Below are positions 26,353 to 35,132 of a DNA stretch of 43,357 bases, piece by piece (position 1 is the first letter of the stretch; every line of letters starts with the position of its first letter). The DNA lies in NCBI GenBank assembly GCA_016870365.1, contig VGBW01000009.1:1-43357 (forward strand). The letters run 5' to 3'. A program made the translations under genes and the position numbers. Below the pieces are notes generated by a model. That model did no database searches. It saw nothing but the letters and a program-made list of their open reading frames with translations, and was not told the DNA's origin. Source of the DNA: Actinomycetota bacterium. GTDB taxonomy: Bacteria; Actinomycetota; Actinomycetes; Nanopelagicales; Nanopelagicaceae.

Positions 26353-27246
26353 TTAACTCATTGCTACTGCAATCTGAGCTGCTAGAGCAGCATTTGCTTT
26401 GATTATCTCAATGTTCACCCTTAAAGATTCGCCCTTAGAGTTGGCATGAAAATATTCCAGGAGGAATGGGGTAACATCTTTTCCAATTACTCCATCAGCT
26501 TTCGCCCTAGCAAGACCATCTTGCAGCAGTTGATCGTGAAGTGATTTCTCCATCTCTTTACTAACAGGATTTGCCACGATCAGAGCGCTCTGATTTGTTG
26601 CCACATCCCCTCGCGCTCTCCAAATTTGGGCAATCTCTTGAGCAGAATCTGCCCTGTATTCTAGCTCAAAGCCAGAGTCAGTGAGATAAAAGCCCGGGAA
26701 TCTATTTGTTTTGTAACCAAGAATTGGTACCGATAGCGTTTCAAGTCTTTCTAAAGTGGCGCTCACATCAAGTATTGATTTAGCTCCAGCGCAAACGATT
26801 ACGACCGGCGTATTTGCCAAGGCAAGTAGGTCTGCTGATTCATCCCAGCTCTGCCAAGCCTCACGATGAACACCGCCTAGCCCTCCTGTGGCAAAGAGTG
26901 AGATACCAGCCAAGTGAGCAATATGGGATGTGGCAGCAACTGTAGTTGCTGCGCTCTTCTTCTTACTAGTAATTATCGCCAAGTCTCTTATTGAAGCCTT
27001 AACGATATTCTCATCACTTGCTACGCGCTCTAATTGATCATGCTCAAGGCCTACATGAATTTGCCCGTCAAGGATTGCGATGGTTGCTGAGGTTGCACCA
27101 GATTCGGTCACAATCCTTTCTACCTCCAAGGCGATCTCAAGATTCCTAGGTCTGGGCAGGCCATGACTGATAATTGTCGACTCCAGAGCTACTATTGGGC
27201 TCTTATCTTTAAGGGCATTAACTACTGTTTCCGAGTATTTGATCAT
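26353..27246 (-). CDS. psuG: Pseudouridine-5'-phosphate glycosidase PsuG
   Basis: Cleaves (reversibly) the C-C glycosidic bond of pseudouridine 5'-phosphate to uracil and ribose 5-phosphate. 297 residues. Family markers: VALESTIISHGLPRPRN at the N terminus, KKKSAATTVAAT, FATGGLGGVHR, and NRFPGFYLTDSG. First gene of a two-gene operon with the PfkB kinase. It starts at ATG 27246, only 31 bp from the GTG of the divergent phosphodiesterase, so the two promoters must overlap. Confidence 0.95.
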   Translation of the reverse strand: MIKYSETVVNALKDKSPIVALESTIISHGLPRPRNLEIALEVERIVTESGATSATIAILDGQIHVGLEHDQLERVASDENIVKASIRDLAIITSKKKSAATTVAATSHIAHLAGISLFATGGLGGVHREAWQSWDESADLLALANTPVVIVCAGAKSILDVSATLERLETLSVPILGYKTNRFPGFYLTDSGFELEYRADSAQEIAQIWRARGDVATNQSALIVANPVSKEMEKSLHDQLLQDGLARAKADGVIGKDVTPFLLEYFHANSKGESLRVNIEIIKANAALAAQIAVAMS

Positions 27247-27277
27247 TAGAGGTCAAGGTTACTGGAAAGATAGGCGT

Positions 27278-28378
27278 GTGGCCTACCTGCTTTCAGATCT
27301 ATCACAATCTATCTTTGCAACACTTGGGGTTTCCAAGTGTGTTAACTCTCTCGGGATTACTAAGAATGAGGGTCAAAGAGAGTGTCTACTTTTAGTAGAT
27401 GGCATGGGAATTAATGCTCTGGAGCTTGTAAGAAAAGATTTGCCAGTATTTTCGCAATTAAGAGGCTTTGACCAATTACAAGCAACTTTTCCTTCAACGA
27501 CTTCGGCAAGTTTGACCTCCCTTGGTACCGGTTGTGCTGTTGGAGTTCATGGAATGGTTGGCTACACCATGAGAATTCCTAATAGTGGCAGCCCCGATCG
27601 TTTATTGAATGCTCTCAAGTGGGATGAACGAGTAGATCCTTATATATGGCAATCAGAGGCGACTCTATTTGAGCGGGCAAAGAAGGAGGGAATCAAAGTC
27701 TCTCACATTGCAGCAAAGCGATATCAAGAGACTGGCTTTACAAGAGCTGCCCTTCGTGGCGCTGATTACTATGGGGTTAATCAAGTAGATGAGATGGTAG
27801 ATCAAGCAAAGAGTGCGCTAAGTACTTACAAATCATTTGCTTATCTCTATATTGATGATGTTGATAGTGCCTCACATCGTGATGGCATGGGCTCTGAGAA
27901 ATTTCACTTTGCCATGTCGAAGAGCGCAGAATTGGTATTGAAACTTGTAGAGAACCTGCCTAAGGGAACACGGCTCTGGGTTACATCAGACCATGGAATG
28001 ATCAATCGGGATGACTTTGTAGTTCTGGGCAAGGAAAATGATTTACTTAGGAATGTGGCCTTGCTTGGGGGCGAACCTAGAGTGCGCTATCTCTATCTGA
28101 AGCCAGGCTCCCTAGATGAAACCAAGTCACAATGGCAGGAGTTCTTTGGAGAGAGAGTAACTCTCTATACCCGTGCGGAGGCAACTGCCCTGAATCTCTT
28201 TGGCCCCCAGGTGCTAGTAAAGAACCTGGATCGAATTGGTGATTTGATTGCTATTGCCAATTCTGAGTTCATCATGGTCGAGCCCGATCGCGAAGAACTG
28301 CAACTATCTATGGTCGGACACCATGGGGGAATTACTCAAGCCGAGTTAGCAATACCTCTATTAAGCGCTGATATCTAA
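27278..28378 (+). CDS. Type I phosphodiesterase / nucleotide pyrophosphatase-like protein
   Basis: 366 residues of the alkaline-phosphatase superfamily. LLLVDGMGINALELV supplies the first metal Asp; TFPSTTSASLTSLGTG has the nucleophile Thr/Ser; YIDDVDSASHRDG, WVTSDHGMI and GHHGG supply the remaining metal ligands. There is no signal peptide. Substrate unknown; family members hydrolyse nucleotide or sugar phosphodiesters. Start GTG 27278 is chosen because GGAAAGA (27264-27270) lies 7 nt upstream and the upstream frame would run through the psuG start. Its stop overlaps the convergent sepH stop by 4 bp. Confidence 0.85.
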   Translation: MAYLLSDLSQSIFATLGVSKCVNSLGITKNEGQRECLLLVDGMGINALELVRKDLPVFSQLRGFDQLQATFPSTTSASLTSLGTGCAVGVHGMVGYTMRIPNSGSPDRLLNALKWDERVDPYIWQSEATLFERAKKEGIKVSHIAAKRYQETGFTRAALRGADYYGVNQVDEMVDQAKSALSTYKSFAYLYIDDVDSASHRDGMGSEKFHFAMSKSAELVLKLVENLPKGTRLWVTSDHGMINRDDFVVLGKENDLLRNVALLGGEPRVRYLYLKPGSLDETKSQWQEFFGERVTLYTRAEATALNLFGPQVLVKNLDRIGDLIAIANSEFIMVEPDREELQLSMVGHHGGITQAELAIPLLSADI

Positions 28379-29181
28379 CGCTCCTCCTCTTCTTCATCCT
28401 TCTTCCTTCCTCGACCAAACATAATGTCATCCCAGGATGGAATTGAAATCCTCTTAGTTACTCCATCCTTCTTAGCATCAGGAGCGATTTCTTGTGGATC
28501 ATTTGGCTCATCACGAAGGTTTGGATTAGTCCTGACCGCAACTAAGCGTGGTGGTTTGGGAGACTCTCCATCCATAGGGAATAAAACGCCGTGATCACTT
28601 AGTCGATCACTTCTAGAGTTAGCCTTTTGGAAAGTTTCTTCGCCGTTTATCCATCTGGCGCCATCATCTCTTGAATGCAGAGTTCGCTTACTTGCATCAA
28701 AGATCCAAGTTGCCTCTGATTGTCCATCTCTTGAAGGATAGGTAAGCACTAGATGCCAAGTTCCATCATCTAGTCTCCAGGTTCTCCAAGAGATCTGATT
28801 CATATTGACCCCACGAGGAGCCAGACGTTGAATTACCAACTCAGAGAGTCGGAGTGCTGTGCCTTTTGGTGAGGCTTTCTCCGCCAACTCAATTATCCAT
28901 CCACGCTCTTGCAAGATAGGACTGGCATAGCGCTCAACTTTCTCAATTGAAAGACCTGAGATGCGAGCAACTTCAGCAAAACTCTCACCAGCTCTAAGTC
29001 GAGATTGTATCTCTTTGATGGAAAACTGTGGAGCGCTATCAACTACGCTAGCTAAACGACGCTCATTGATTGCAGCGCGCAGAGTATCGCTAACTCGTAG
29101 CGAGAAATGATTTCCCTCACCGTCACTTAGCTCTAGATGCTCTCCATCTTGCGAGCGAGCGATAAAGCGCAAGTCAGTCAT
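28375..29181 (-). CDS. sepH: Septation protein SepH (DUF3071)
   Basis: 268 residues. The N-terminal DUF3071 region starts MTDLRFIARSQDGEHLEL and contains a helix-turn-helix (~residues 54-85: IQSRLRAGESFAEVARISGL). In Streptomyces and Mycobacterium SepH binds FtsZ and promotes Z-ring assembly. The C-terminal ~100 residues are low-complexity and charged, ending DEEEEER, as expected for the disordered half. I place the start at ATG 29181; an upstream ATG would add six residues not found in the family. Confidence 0.92.
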   Translation of the reverse strand: MTDLRFIARSQDGEHLELSDGEGNHFSLRVSDTLRAAINERRLASVVDSAPQFSIKEIQSRLRAGESFAEVARISGLSIEKVERYASPILQERGWIIELAEKASPKGTALRLSELVIQRLAPRGVNMNQISWRTWRLDDGTWHLVLTYPSRDGQSEATWIFDASKRTLHSRDDGARWINGEETFQKANSRSDRLSDHGVLFPMDGESPKPPRLVAVRTNPNLRDEPNDPQEIAPDAKKDGVTKRISIPSWDDIMFGRGRKKDEEEEER

Positions 29182-29227
29182 AGGCAAAGATTGCCACAAG
29201 ATTAGTGAAATCTATGGGAAATTAGGC

Positions 29228-30442
29228 TTAGAGTTGAATTACTTTGGCCTTCCAGAGCCTAAGAAATGGCAGAAGAGATAGCAGGGCAATCAAAATACAG
29301 GCAACTGGCACTACGAATGCTACAGTTGAGCCGTATGTGTCAATGATGTATCCAGTAATTGCTGTAGGAATGGCCCCGCCCAGGTTCAGCGCAGAGATTG
29401 ACCACGCCAGAACTTCGGTAGTGCGCTTGGGACCAACTGAGCGCTCAGCGACAGTAAAACCTGCTGTTAGCAGCGGAGCGATTGCCAGCCCATTGACGAA
29501 TAGCGCCATAGCCATAATTGTTAAGTCGCCCGTAAATATTTGTGCAGCCATCAATATAGGAGCAGTCAGCAGAGCCAGAGCAAAGATCGAGATGATGAAT
29601 CTGCGTGCTTCATTTATCTTCCAATGTATTGATCCGCTAACGAATGCCGATATTCCAGAGCTAAAAGACCAGATCGCGACGAAGAATCCGCTATGTTCGC
29701 GAACTCCAAATTCATCAAGATAAGCCACGATTACTAACCCAGTTCCCCCAAAGAATGCTCCGCACATCATCATGGGAATAAATAGCGCTTGAACAAAACG
29801 ATCCCTAATGAGCAAGGGGTGATCATCACCTAATTGACGCGGATGAGCCGGGGGTTGTGTACCTCTTTGAGTCAGAAAAAGCAGTGCTCCAACAGCAACA
29901 AAGCCCATAGCAGTGAATATCGCAGCCTCTGGGAAGAAGTAGGAGGCGGTGATAGCAGTCAGTGCAGGTCCGCTTGTGTAAATAACTTCATCAACTAAGG
30001 CCTCAAAGGAGTATGCGGTGTCAATTAACTTCCTATCATCACCGATGACATGAATCCAACGGCGTCTGACCATCTGACCTGAGCCTATGACAAAGCCCTC
30101 AAAGATTATCGCCGAGGTAAACCAACTCCAGTTTGGGGCATCGCTTTTTACTAGATAGACAAACAAGCCTAGAAAAAATAAATGAACTGGTGCGGTTATA
30201 GCAAGGACTCTATTTTGACCAAATTGATCTGCTGCCCTGGACCAAAGCGGTGTCGCTACTGATAGGACCAGCGATGCCACCATCGATAGCCCCCCTGCCA
30301 ATGAGTATGAGCCGGTTTCAGCAACCACGAAGAGGACGATTGCGATGTAGAGCATGGAGATGGGCATACGCAAGATAAAGCCTGCTAGAGAAAAGTTCCA
30401 ACCTCCGGGCACAGCAAATAATCTCTTATAGGAGGTGAGCAT
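29228..30442 (-). CDS. Major facilitator superfamily transporter
   Basis: 404 residues with about 12 hydrophobic helices, an intracellular loop WSRAADQFGQNR between helices 2 and 3 (the MFS D-R/K-x-G-[RK]-R-like motif), and a short N-terminal tail. Substrate cannot be assigned; drug or metabolite export is common in this group. A -10-like TAGACT ends 7 nt before the ATG on the minus strand and no RBS is seen. It is divergent from the inositol-monophosphatase gene, 47 bp apart. Confidence 0.88.
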   Translation of the reverse strand: MLTSYKRLFAVPGGWNFSLAGFILRMPISMLYIAIVLFVVAETGSYSLAGGLSMVASLVLSVATPLWSRAADQFGQNRVLAITAPVHLFFLGLFVYLVKSDAPNWSWFTSAIIFEGFVIGSGQMVRRRWIHVIGDDRKLIDTAYSFEALVDEVIYTSGPALTAITASYFFPEAAIFTAMGFVAVGALLFLTQRGTQPPAHPRQLGDDHPLLIRDRFVQALFIPMMMCGAFFGGTGLVIVAYLDEFGVREHSGFFVAIWSFSSGISAFVSGSIHWKINEARRFIISIFALALLTAPILMAAQIFTGDLTIMAMALFVNGLAIAPLLTAGFTVAERSVGPKRTTEVLAWSISALNLGGAIPTAITGYIIDTYGSTVAFVVPVACILIALLSLLPFLRLWKAKVIQL

Positions 30443-30449
30443 GATGGGC

Positions 30450-30455
30450 AGTCTA
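30450..30455 (-). promoter_or_regulatory. Candidate leaderless -10 of the MFS gene
   Basis: TAGACT on the minus strand, 7 nt before the ATG at 30442. It fits the TANNNT-N6/7-start pattern seen at several genes here. Confidence 0.35.
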
Positions 30456-30489
30456 CTTGGTGGTTATCAAACTATGATTAGATTGGTTG

Positions 30490-31266
30490 ATGGCGCTAAA
30501 CCTTGAGTTATTGGCCCTAGCTGAGCAAGTAGCCAAGAATGCCGGCGAATTACTCTCAGATCGACCAAGCAAATTTGAATTAGACCAAAAAAGCGGTGCG
30601 CTTGATTTTGCCACCCAAAAAGATCATCAGAGTGAAGCTTTAATAGCAGGCCAAATTCTTGCTCAAAGGCCAGGGGACGGGTTAATAGGCGAGGAGGGAG
30701 CAAACAAGAAAAGCGACACTGGAATCACCTGGGTGATTGATCCAATCGATGGAACCGTTAACTATCTCTATGACCTACCTGGCTGGTGTATTAGTATCGC
30801 AGCAAAGAACGGAAAAGAAGTTATAGCAGGAGTGGTCTATTCACCGACAAGTAATTCATTATGGAAAGCCTCAAAGTCAGATGGCGCTTTTCTAAATAAT
30901 CTGCCAATTAAGTGTAATGATCCAGTTGCTCTAGATCGCGCTCTACTAGGCACCGGATTTGCCTATGACATCAAGAATCGCAGAGTTCAAGCCAAGATAA
31001 TTCAAGACTTACTTCCTAAGGTTAGAGATTTAAGAAGACTTGGTGCATGCGCCGTTGATATCTGTCATGTTGCAAGTGGCTCACTTGATGCTTTCTTCGA
31101 AGAGGGAGTAAATGAATGGGATTATGCTGCAGCATCACTTATCGCCCAAGAAGCAGGAGCAACTTTTTCAGTTGCTAAGGCTCGAGACGGTTCTGCAAGT
31201 AGCGCGGTAATAGTTGCTGGCCCTTTTCTGCATGCGACCCTCAGCGCCCAACTCCGGGGGCAATAG
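30490..31266 (+). CDS. Inositol monophosphatase family protein
   Basis: 258 residues from ATG 30490. Metal-binding motifs are intact: LIGEEG (first metal site), WVIDPIDGTVNY (the diagnostic DPxDGT) and EWDYAAASLI near the C terminus. Members hydrolyse inositol phosphate, fructose-1,6-bisphosphate, histidinol phosphate or PAP; the sequence alone does not decide. In mycobacteria a suhB-like gene lies near sigA, so this may be that gene. A -10-like TATGAT (30473-30478) lies upstream. Confidence 0.88.
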   Translation: MALNLELLALAEQVAKNAGELLSDRPSKFELDQKSGALDFATQKDHQSEALIAGQILAQRPGDGLIGEEGANKKSDTGITWVIDPIDGTVNYLYDLPGWCISIAAKNGKEVIAGVVYSPTSNSLWKASKSDGAFLNNLPIKCNDPVALDRALLGTGFAYDIKNRRVQAKIIQDLLPKVRDLRRLGACAVDICHVASGSLDAFFEEGVNEWDYAAASLIAQEAGATFSVAKARDGSASSAVIVAGPFLHATLSAQLRGQ

Positions 31267-31277
31267 CTCACTCTCTG

Positions 31278-31294
31278 CCGGCCCTTTTTGGGGA
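31278..31294 (+). terminator. Weak terminator-like sequence after the inositol monophosphatase gene
   Basis: GGCCCTTTTTGGGG can form a short hairpin with a T-rich loop. There is no clear T tract after it. The remaining ~100 bp before rplS should contain the rplS promoter and leader, but I see no convincing -35/-10 pair. Confidence 0.25.
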
Positions 31295-31397
31295 TTTAGC
31301 GCTTAGCCTAGAGATATGGCAAGATACGCCAAGTTCTTAGGCCGATTCCTTGGATAAGCCTGCAGTGAAAAAAGAGACTAATTGTGAGGACAACATA

Positions 31398-31922
31398 ATG
31401 AACGTGCTCGATGCCCTAGATGCCTCCTCTCTCCGAAAGGACCTTCCGAACTTTCGTCCAGGTGATGAGATAAAAGTTCATGTCCGAGTTATCGAAGGCA
31501 GCAAGAGCCGTATTCAGGTTTTTCAAGGACTAGTAATTGCACGTCAAGGATCTGGAGTTCGCGAGACCTTTACTGTTCGCAAGATCTCCTATGGAGTTGG
31601 TGTTGAGAGAATTTTCCCAGTTCATGCACCGGTTATTGAAAAGATTGAATTAGTAAGAAAAGGCGAGGTTCGTCGTTCCAAACTCTTCTATCTCCGTGAT
31701 CTTCGTGGCAAAGCTGCCAAGATTCGTGAGCGTCGTGCAGCAGATGACCTAGAGGTCATATATTCAACTTCCAAAACTGATCCGGCAGAAGAAATTGCTG
31801 AAGTTGTGGTAGTAGCGGAGGAAGTTGCACCTGAGGCAGTAGTTAAAGCTAGCGTTACTCCGGAGAGCGCTCAAGTAACAGAGGAAGCAACTCCTACTGA
31901 AGCTGAACCCACTAAGTCCTAA
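31398..31922 (+). CDS. rplS: 50S ribosomal protein L19 with a long acidic C-terminal tail
   Basis: 174 residues. The first ~115 are ordinary L19 ([65 protein letters not shown]). L19 lies at the 30S-50S interface. The last ~58 residues are an added low-complexity tail rich in Glu, Ala, Val, Thr and Pro (for example [13 protein letters not shown]). ATG 31398 follows RBS GTGAGGA; a longer frame from 31350 would add 16 residues absent from the family. Next to lepB and rnhB as in most actinobacteria. Confidence 0.95.
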   Translation: MNVLDALDASSLRKDLPNFRPGDEIKVHVRVIEGSKSRIQVFQGLVIARQGSGVRETFTVRKISYGVGVERIFPVHAPVIEKIELVRKGEVRRSKLFYLRDLRGKAAKIRERRAADDLEVIYSTSKTDPAEEIAEVVVVAEEVAPEAVVKASVTPESAQVTEEATPTEAEPTKS

Positions 31923-31933
31923 AGTAAAGACAA

Positions 31934-32614
31934 ATGTCGCCTAAAGCGAGGGGAAGTAGCCTTCGCGAACTTCCCATCTTGGTAATCTCGGCTTTAGTAC
32001 TTTCGATAATCGTTAAAACTTTTTTCGTCCAATTCTTCTATATCCCATCCGGCTCTATGGAGAACACCCTTTTGGTTGATGATCGAGTGGGAGTTAATAA
32101 GTTCGGAGCGCTTTTTGGTGATGTCAAGCGAGGCGAAGTTGTCGTATTTCGAGATCCGGCCAATTGGCTATCACCAAGTTATGATGATGCATCAGGAGTA
32201 CGTAAGGCAATAAAGAATTCCCTAGTTTTCGTTGGCGTTCTTCCAGACCCCTCTAAGCAGTATTTGATCAAGAGAGTTATTGGAGTTGGCGGAGATAGAG
32301 TTCGCTGCTGCGCAAAAGATGGAGAAATTGAAGTTAATGGCATTAGCATCAACGAGCCTTATATTTATGCAGGCGACAAGCCCAGTGATTCAGAATTTGA
32401 AGTTGAAGTGCCTGAAGGATTTATCTGGGTGATGGGTGATCACCGTGGGGCTAGCGCTGATTCTCGTTTTCACACCGATGATCCCAACAAGGGAATGGTC
32501 CCCCTAGATAAAGTCACAGGCCGGGCTGTATTTATCATCTGGCCCCTTTCAAAGCTTGGAGTTCTTGAAAAAGGCGAAGATCTTTCAAAGATTCCAGTAA
32601 GAAACCCTAAGTAG
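31934..32614 (+). CDS. lepB: Signal peptidase I
   Basis: Cleaves signal peptides of exported proteins at the outer face of the membrane. 226 residues: one N-terminal membrane helix (~14-33, LPILVISALVLSIIVKTFF), then the catalytic domain with Ser41 in PSGSMENTL, Lys113 in LIKRVIGVGGD and the box MGDHRGASADSR. Follows rplS by 11 bp. Confidence 0.96.
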   Translation: MSPKARGSSLRELPILVISALVLSIIVKTFFVQFFYIPSGSMENTLLVDDRVGVNKFGALFGDVKRGEVVVFRDPANWLSPSYDDASGVRKAIKNSLVFVGVLPDPSKQYLIKRVIGVGGDRVRCCAKDGEIEVNGISINEPYIYAGDKPSDSEFEVEVPEGFIWVMGDHRGASADSRFHTDDPNKGMVPLDKVTGRAVFIIWPLSKLGVLEKGEDLSKIPVRNPK

Positions 32615-32627
32615 GGATTCTCGATTC

Positions 32628-33230
32628 ATGATTGAATCTAGACTTCTGGAATCGGGGATCACAAAGATTGCAGGAGTTGATGAGGCAGGCAGAGGTGCCT
32701 GTGCAGGACCATTAGTTGTAGCGGCAGTAATGCTAAGAGATATTCATGAGGTGAAGTTAGAACAAGTACGGGATTCAAAAGAGCTCACACCAACTACACG
32801 CGAAGAGCTATTCGAAGTAATTACCCAGCAGGCTTTAGAGTATTCAATAATTGAAATTCCAGCATCAGAGATAGATGAAATCGGCTTACATAATGCTAAT
32901 CTGGAAGGAATGCGCCGAGCTATAAGCGCTCTGGCAATAGAGCCCGAATATGTCCTGACCGATGGGTATCAGATTCCAGGACTGCGCTGTGAATCCCTTG
33001 CTATCTGGAAGGGAGATCAAGTTGCTATTTCAATATCTGCAGCATCAATTCTTGCCAAGGTCTATCGTGATCGAATCATGATCAAGGTAGATACCCTGTA
33101 TCCCGGCTATCACTTTGCTCAACACAAAGGATATGTAACCAGGGATCATGAGAGGTCTCTAATTGAACTAGGGGTTACTCAGATACATAGAAAGTCATAT
33201 GCAAATATCTCAGCTCTAATTAACAAGTAG
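32628..33230 (+). CDS. rnhB: Ribonuclease HII
   Basis: Removes RNA from RNA-DNA hybrids, including single misincorporated ribonucleotides. 200 residues. Catalytic acids are in GVDEAGRGACAGP (Asp-Glu) and LTDGYQIP, with DSKELTP and AASILAKVYRD as further family motifs. It lies 13 bp after lepB. No yraN or comM follows; dprA is next. Confidence 0.96.
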   Translation: MIESRLLESGITKIAGVDEAGRGACAGPLVVAAVMLRDIHEVKLEQVRDSKELTPTTREELFEVITQQALEYSIIEIPASEIDEIGLHNANLEGMRRAISALAIEPEYVLTDGYQIPGLRCESLAIWKGDQVAISISAASILAKVYRDRIMIKVDTLYPGYHFAQHKGYVTRDHERSLIELGVTQIHRKSYANISALINK

Positions 33231-33280
33231 GGTTATTCACATCTGAGCAAGATCCAAAGACTACTAATGCTCTCTACTTT

Positions 33281-33286
33281 TACCCT
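33281..33286 (+). promoter_or_regulatory. Candidate leaderless -10 of dprA
   Basis: TACCCT ends 6 nt before the dprA ATG (33293). There is no RBS. Confidence 0.35.
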
Positions 33287-33292
33287 CCTGCA

Positions 33293-34219
33293 ATGGCAGA
33301 GATCGAAAAGCAGATAAATGAAGATTTGGATATTCAAGCACGCTTAAAGCTCTTCAACGTCATTGAGCCAGGAAGTATCCCTTGGTCAGTTGAGTTGAAG
33401 CGATATGGCGCCGTTGAGTTGGTGGAGCGAATTACCGATGGAGCATATGAGCAGGTAAATAGAGTGTCTGGAGAGATTCGACAGGCCCTTATCGGTGCTT
33501 CTGTTCAAGAGCTCTGGGAAGAGATAGAGGCAGCCGATGCGAGATTTATCACTCCAGCGTCAAAGTGTTGGCCTACTGCTCTTCATGACTTACGCAATCC
33601 ACCGATTGGTTTAGTTATTAAGGGCGCTAATTTGCAAGCGCAGTGTGTTTCCATTGTTGGGACAAGAAAACCGACTCTTTATGGAGCAAGAGTTGCTAGT
33701 GAATTTGCAAGCGGTTTTGCAGATCGCAATTGGGCAGTAGTAAGTGGGGGAGCATATGGAATAGATACCCATGCCCATCGTGGCTGCCTGGCTGCTGAAG
33801 GTTCCACTTTTGCAGTTCTCGCATCTGGAGTTTCGGTTAGTTACCCTGCCGGAAATAGCAAAATCTTCTCTGAACTACAGGAAAGCGGAGCTCTGGTATC
33901 TGAAGTGATGCCTAAAGTAGGAGCAAGAGCAGAGAGATTTCTAACTAGAAACAGATTGATTGCAGCTCTCTCAAGAGGGACCATAGTAGTCGAGGCAGCC
34001 TTTAGAAGTGGATCACTAAGAACCGCTCGTGATGCTGCCGAGATCATGCGCCCAGTCATGGCAGTTCCAGGACCGATCACCTCACCTACTAGCGATGGCT
34101 GTCACCGCTTAATTGGTGAGCGCTTGGCTGAGATAGTTAGCTCAGTTCCAGATGCACTTGAATTGATGGTGCCAATCAGTGGGCAAATTACGGGTACCCT
34201 TAGCGATGATGAAATATAA
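33293..34219 (+). CDS. dprA: DNA-processing protein DprA (Smf)
   Basis: Loads RecA on incoming single-stranded DNA during natural transformation. 308 residues with a Rossmann-like core: SIVGTRKPTLYGARVA, VVSGGAYGIDTHAHRGCL, VLASGVSVSYPAGN, RNRLIAALSRG and AVPGPI. The N-terminal ~100 residues are the helical lead-in; a C-terminal winged helix is not evident. Its 3' end overlaps the era start by 11 bp. No comEA/comEC is in the window, so a role in transformation cannot be judged from here. Confidence 0.94.
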   Translation: MAEIEKQINEDLDIQARLKLFNVIEPGSIPWSVELKRYGAVELVERITDGAYEQVNRVSGEIRQALIGASVQELWEEIEAADARFITPASKCWPTALHDLRNPPIGLVIKGANLQAQCVSIVGTRKPTLYGARVASEFASGFADRNWAVVSGGAYGIDTHAHRGCLAAEGSTFAVLASGVSVSYPAGNSKIFSELQESGALVSEVMPKVGARAERFLTRNRLIAALSRGTIVVEAAFRSGSLRTARDAAEIMRPVMAVPGPITSPTSDGCHRLIGERLAEIVSSVPDALELMVPISGQITGTLSDDEI

Positions 34220-35132
34220 AGCTGCCTTTGTTGCAATTGTGGGCAGGCCCAATACTGGTAAATCAACTCTTGTTAACGCTCTAGTTGGCCAGAAAGTAGT
34301 TATTACCTCTCATCATCCAAATACCACTAGAAATGCGATACGAGGAATTGTCACACGCCCTGATTTTCAACTAGTTGTTGTCGACACCCCCGGAGTTCAT
34401 AAGCCAAAGACGCTGCTGGGTGGAGCGCTAAATTCTGTTGTGAATGAGAGCATGGAATCCGTTGATGCCATTGTGCTCTGCATTCCCTCTGTTGAAGCAA
34501 TTGGAGCAGGGGATCTCTTCATAGCCAAAGAGATGGCACGTCATCAAAGAGCAAAGAAAATTTGTGCCCTAACTATGATCGATATGGCCAAGAAGGCTCT
34601 GATGCCAGAGCAATTAATTGCGGCAAGTAAATTAGCAAAAGATGCTGGCTTTGCCTGGGATGACGTGGTGCCTTTATCGGCCAAAACTGATGATCAAGTG
34701 CAATTGCTGATGGATCTGCTAGCCAAATACGCTCCAGAATCACCACCTTTCTATCCAGCCGATATGAGCTCTGATCAAGAGCTCACTACCCAGATCGCTG
34801 ATCTGATTAGAGAGGCTGCTATCGAAGATGTCTTTGAAGAGGTTCCTCACTCAATTGCCGTCTTGATTGATGAGATCTCAGAGCGTGAAAGAAAACAAGA
34901 AGGCGATGCTGCTTTCTTTGATATTCATGCATCGATCATTGTCGAGCGCGATAGCCAGAAGGCAATAATCATTGGCCATAAAGGTGAGAAGCTAAAGCGA
35001 GTTGGCACTATGGCGAGAGCTGAGATTGAAAAGAAATTAAAGGCCCGAGTATTTCTTGGACTTTATGTAAAGGTCTTGGCCAATTGGCAAAGTGATCCCA
35101 AAGCTCTATTCAAGCTGGGGTTTACCCAGTAA
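34209..35132 (+). CDS. era: GTPase Era
   Basis: Ribosome-assembly GTPase that binds the 3' end of 16S rRNA. 307 residues from ATG 34209 (MKYKAAFVAIVGRPNTGKS). G1 GRPNTGKST, G2 TTRNAIRG, G3 DTPGVHKP; the KH domain is near the C terminus (IIIGHKGEKLKRVGTMAR). The G4 position reads T-M-I-D (ALTMIDMAKK) where NKxD, or TKxD in many actinobacteria, is expected, so the guanine-contacting Lys is Met. It overlaps dprA and its stop overlaps the convergent EamA gene by 11 bp. ybeY and recO, frequent neighbours, are absent. Confidence 0.95.
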   Translation: MKYKAAFVAIVGRPNTGKSTLVNALVGQKVVITSHHPNTTRNAIRGIVTRPDFQLVVVDTPGVHKPKTLLGGALNSVVNESMESVDAIVLCIPSVEAIGAGDLFIAKEMARHQRAKKICALTMIDMAKKALMPEQLIAASKLAKDAGFAWDDVVPLSAKTDDQVQLLMDLLAKYAPESPPFYPADMSSDQELTTQIADLIREAAIEDVFEEVPHSIAVLIDEISERERKQEGDAAFFDIHASIIVERDSQKAIIIGHKGEKLKRVGTMARAEIEKKLKARVFLGLYVKVLANWQSDPKALFKLGFTQ

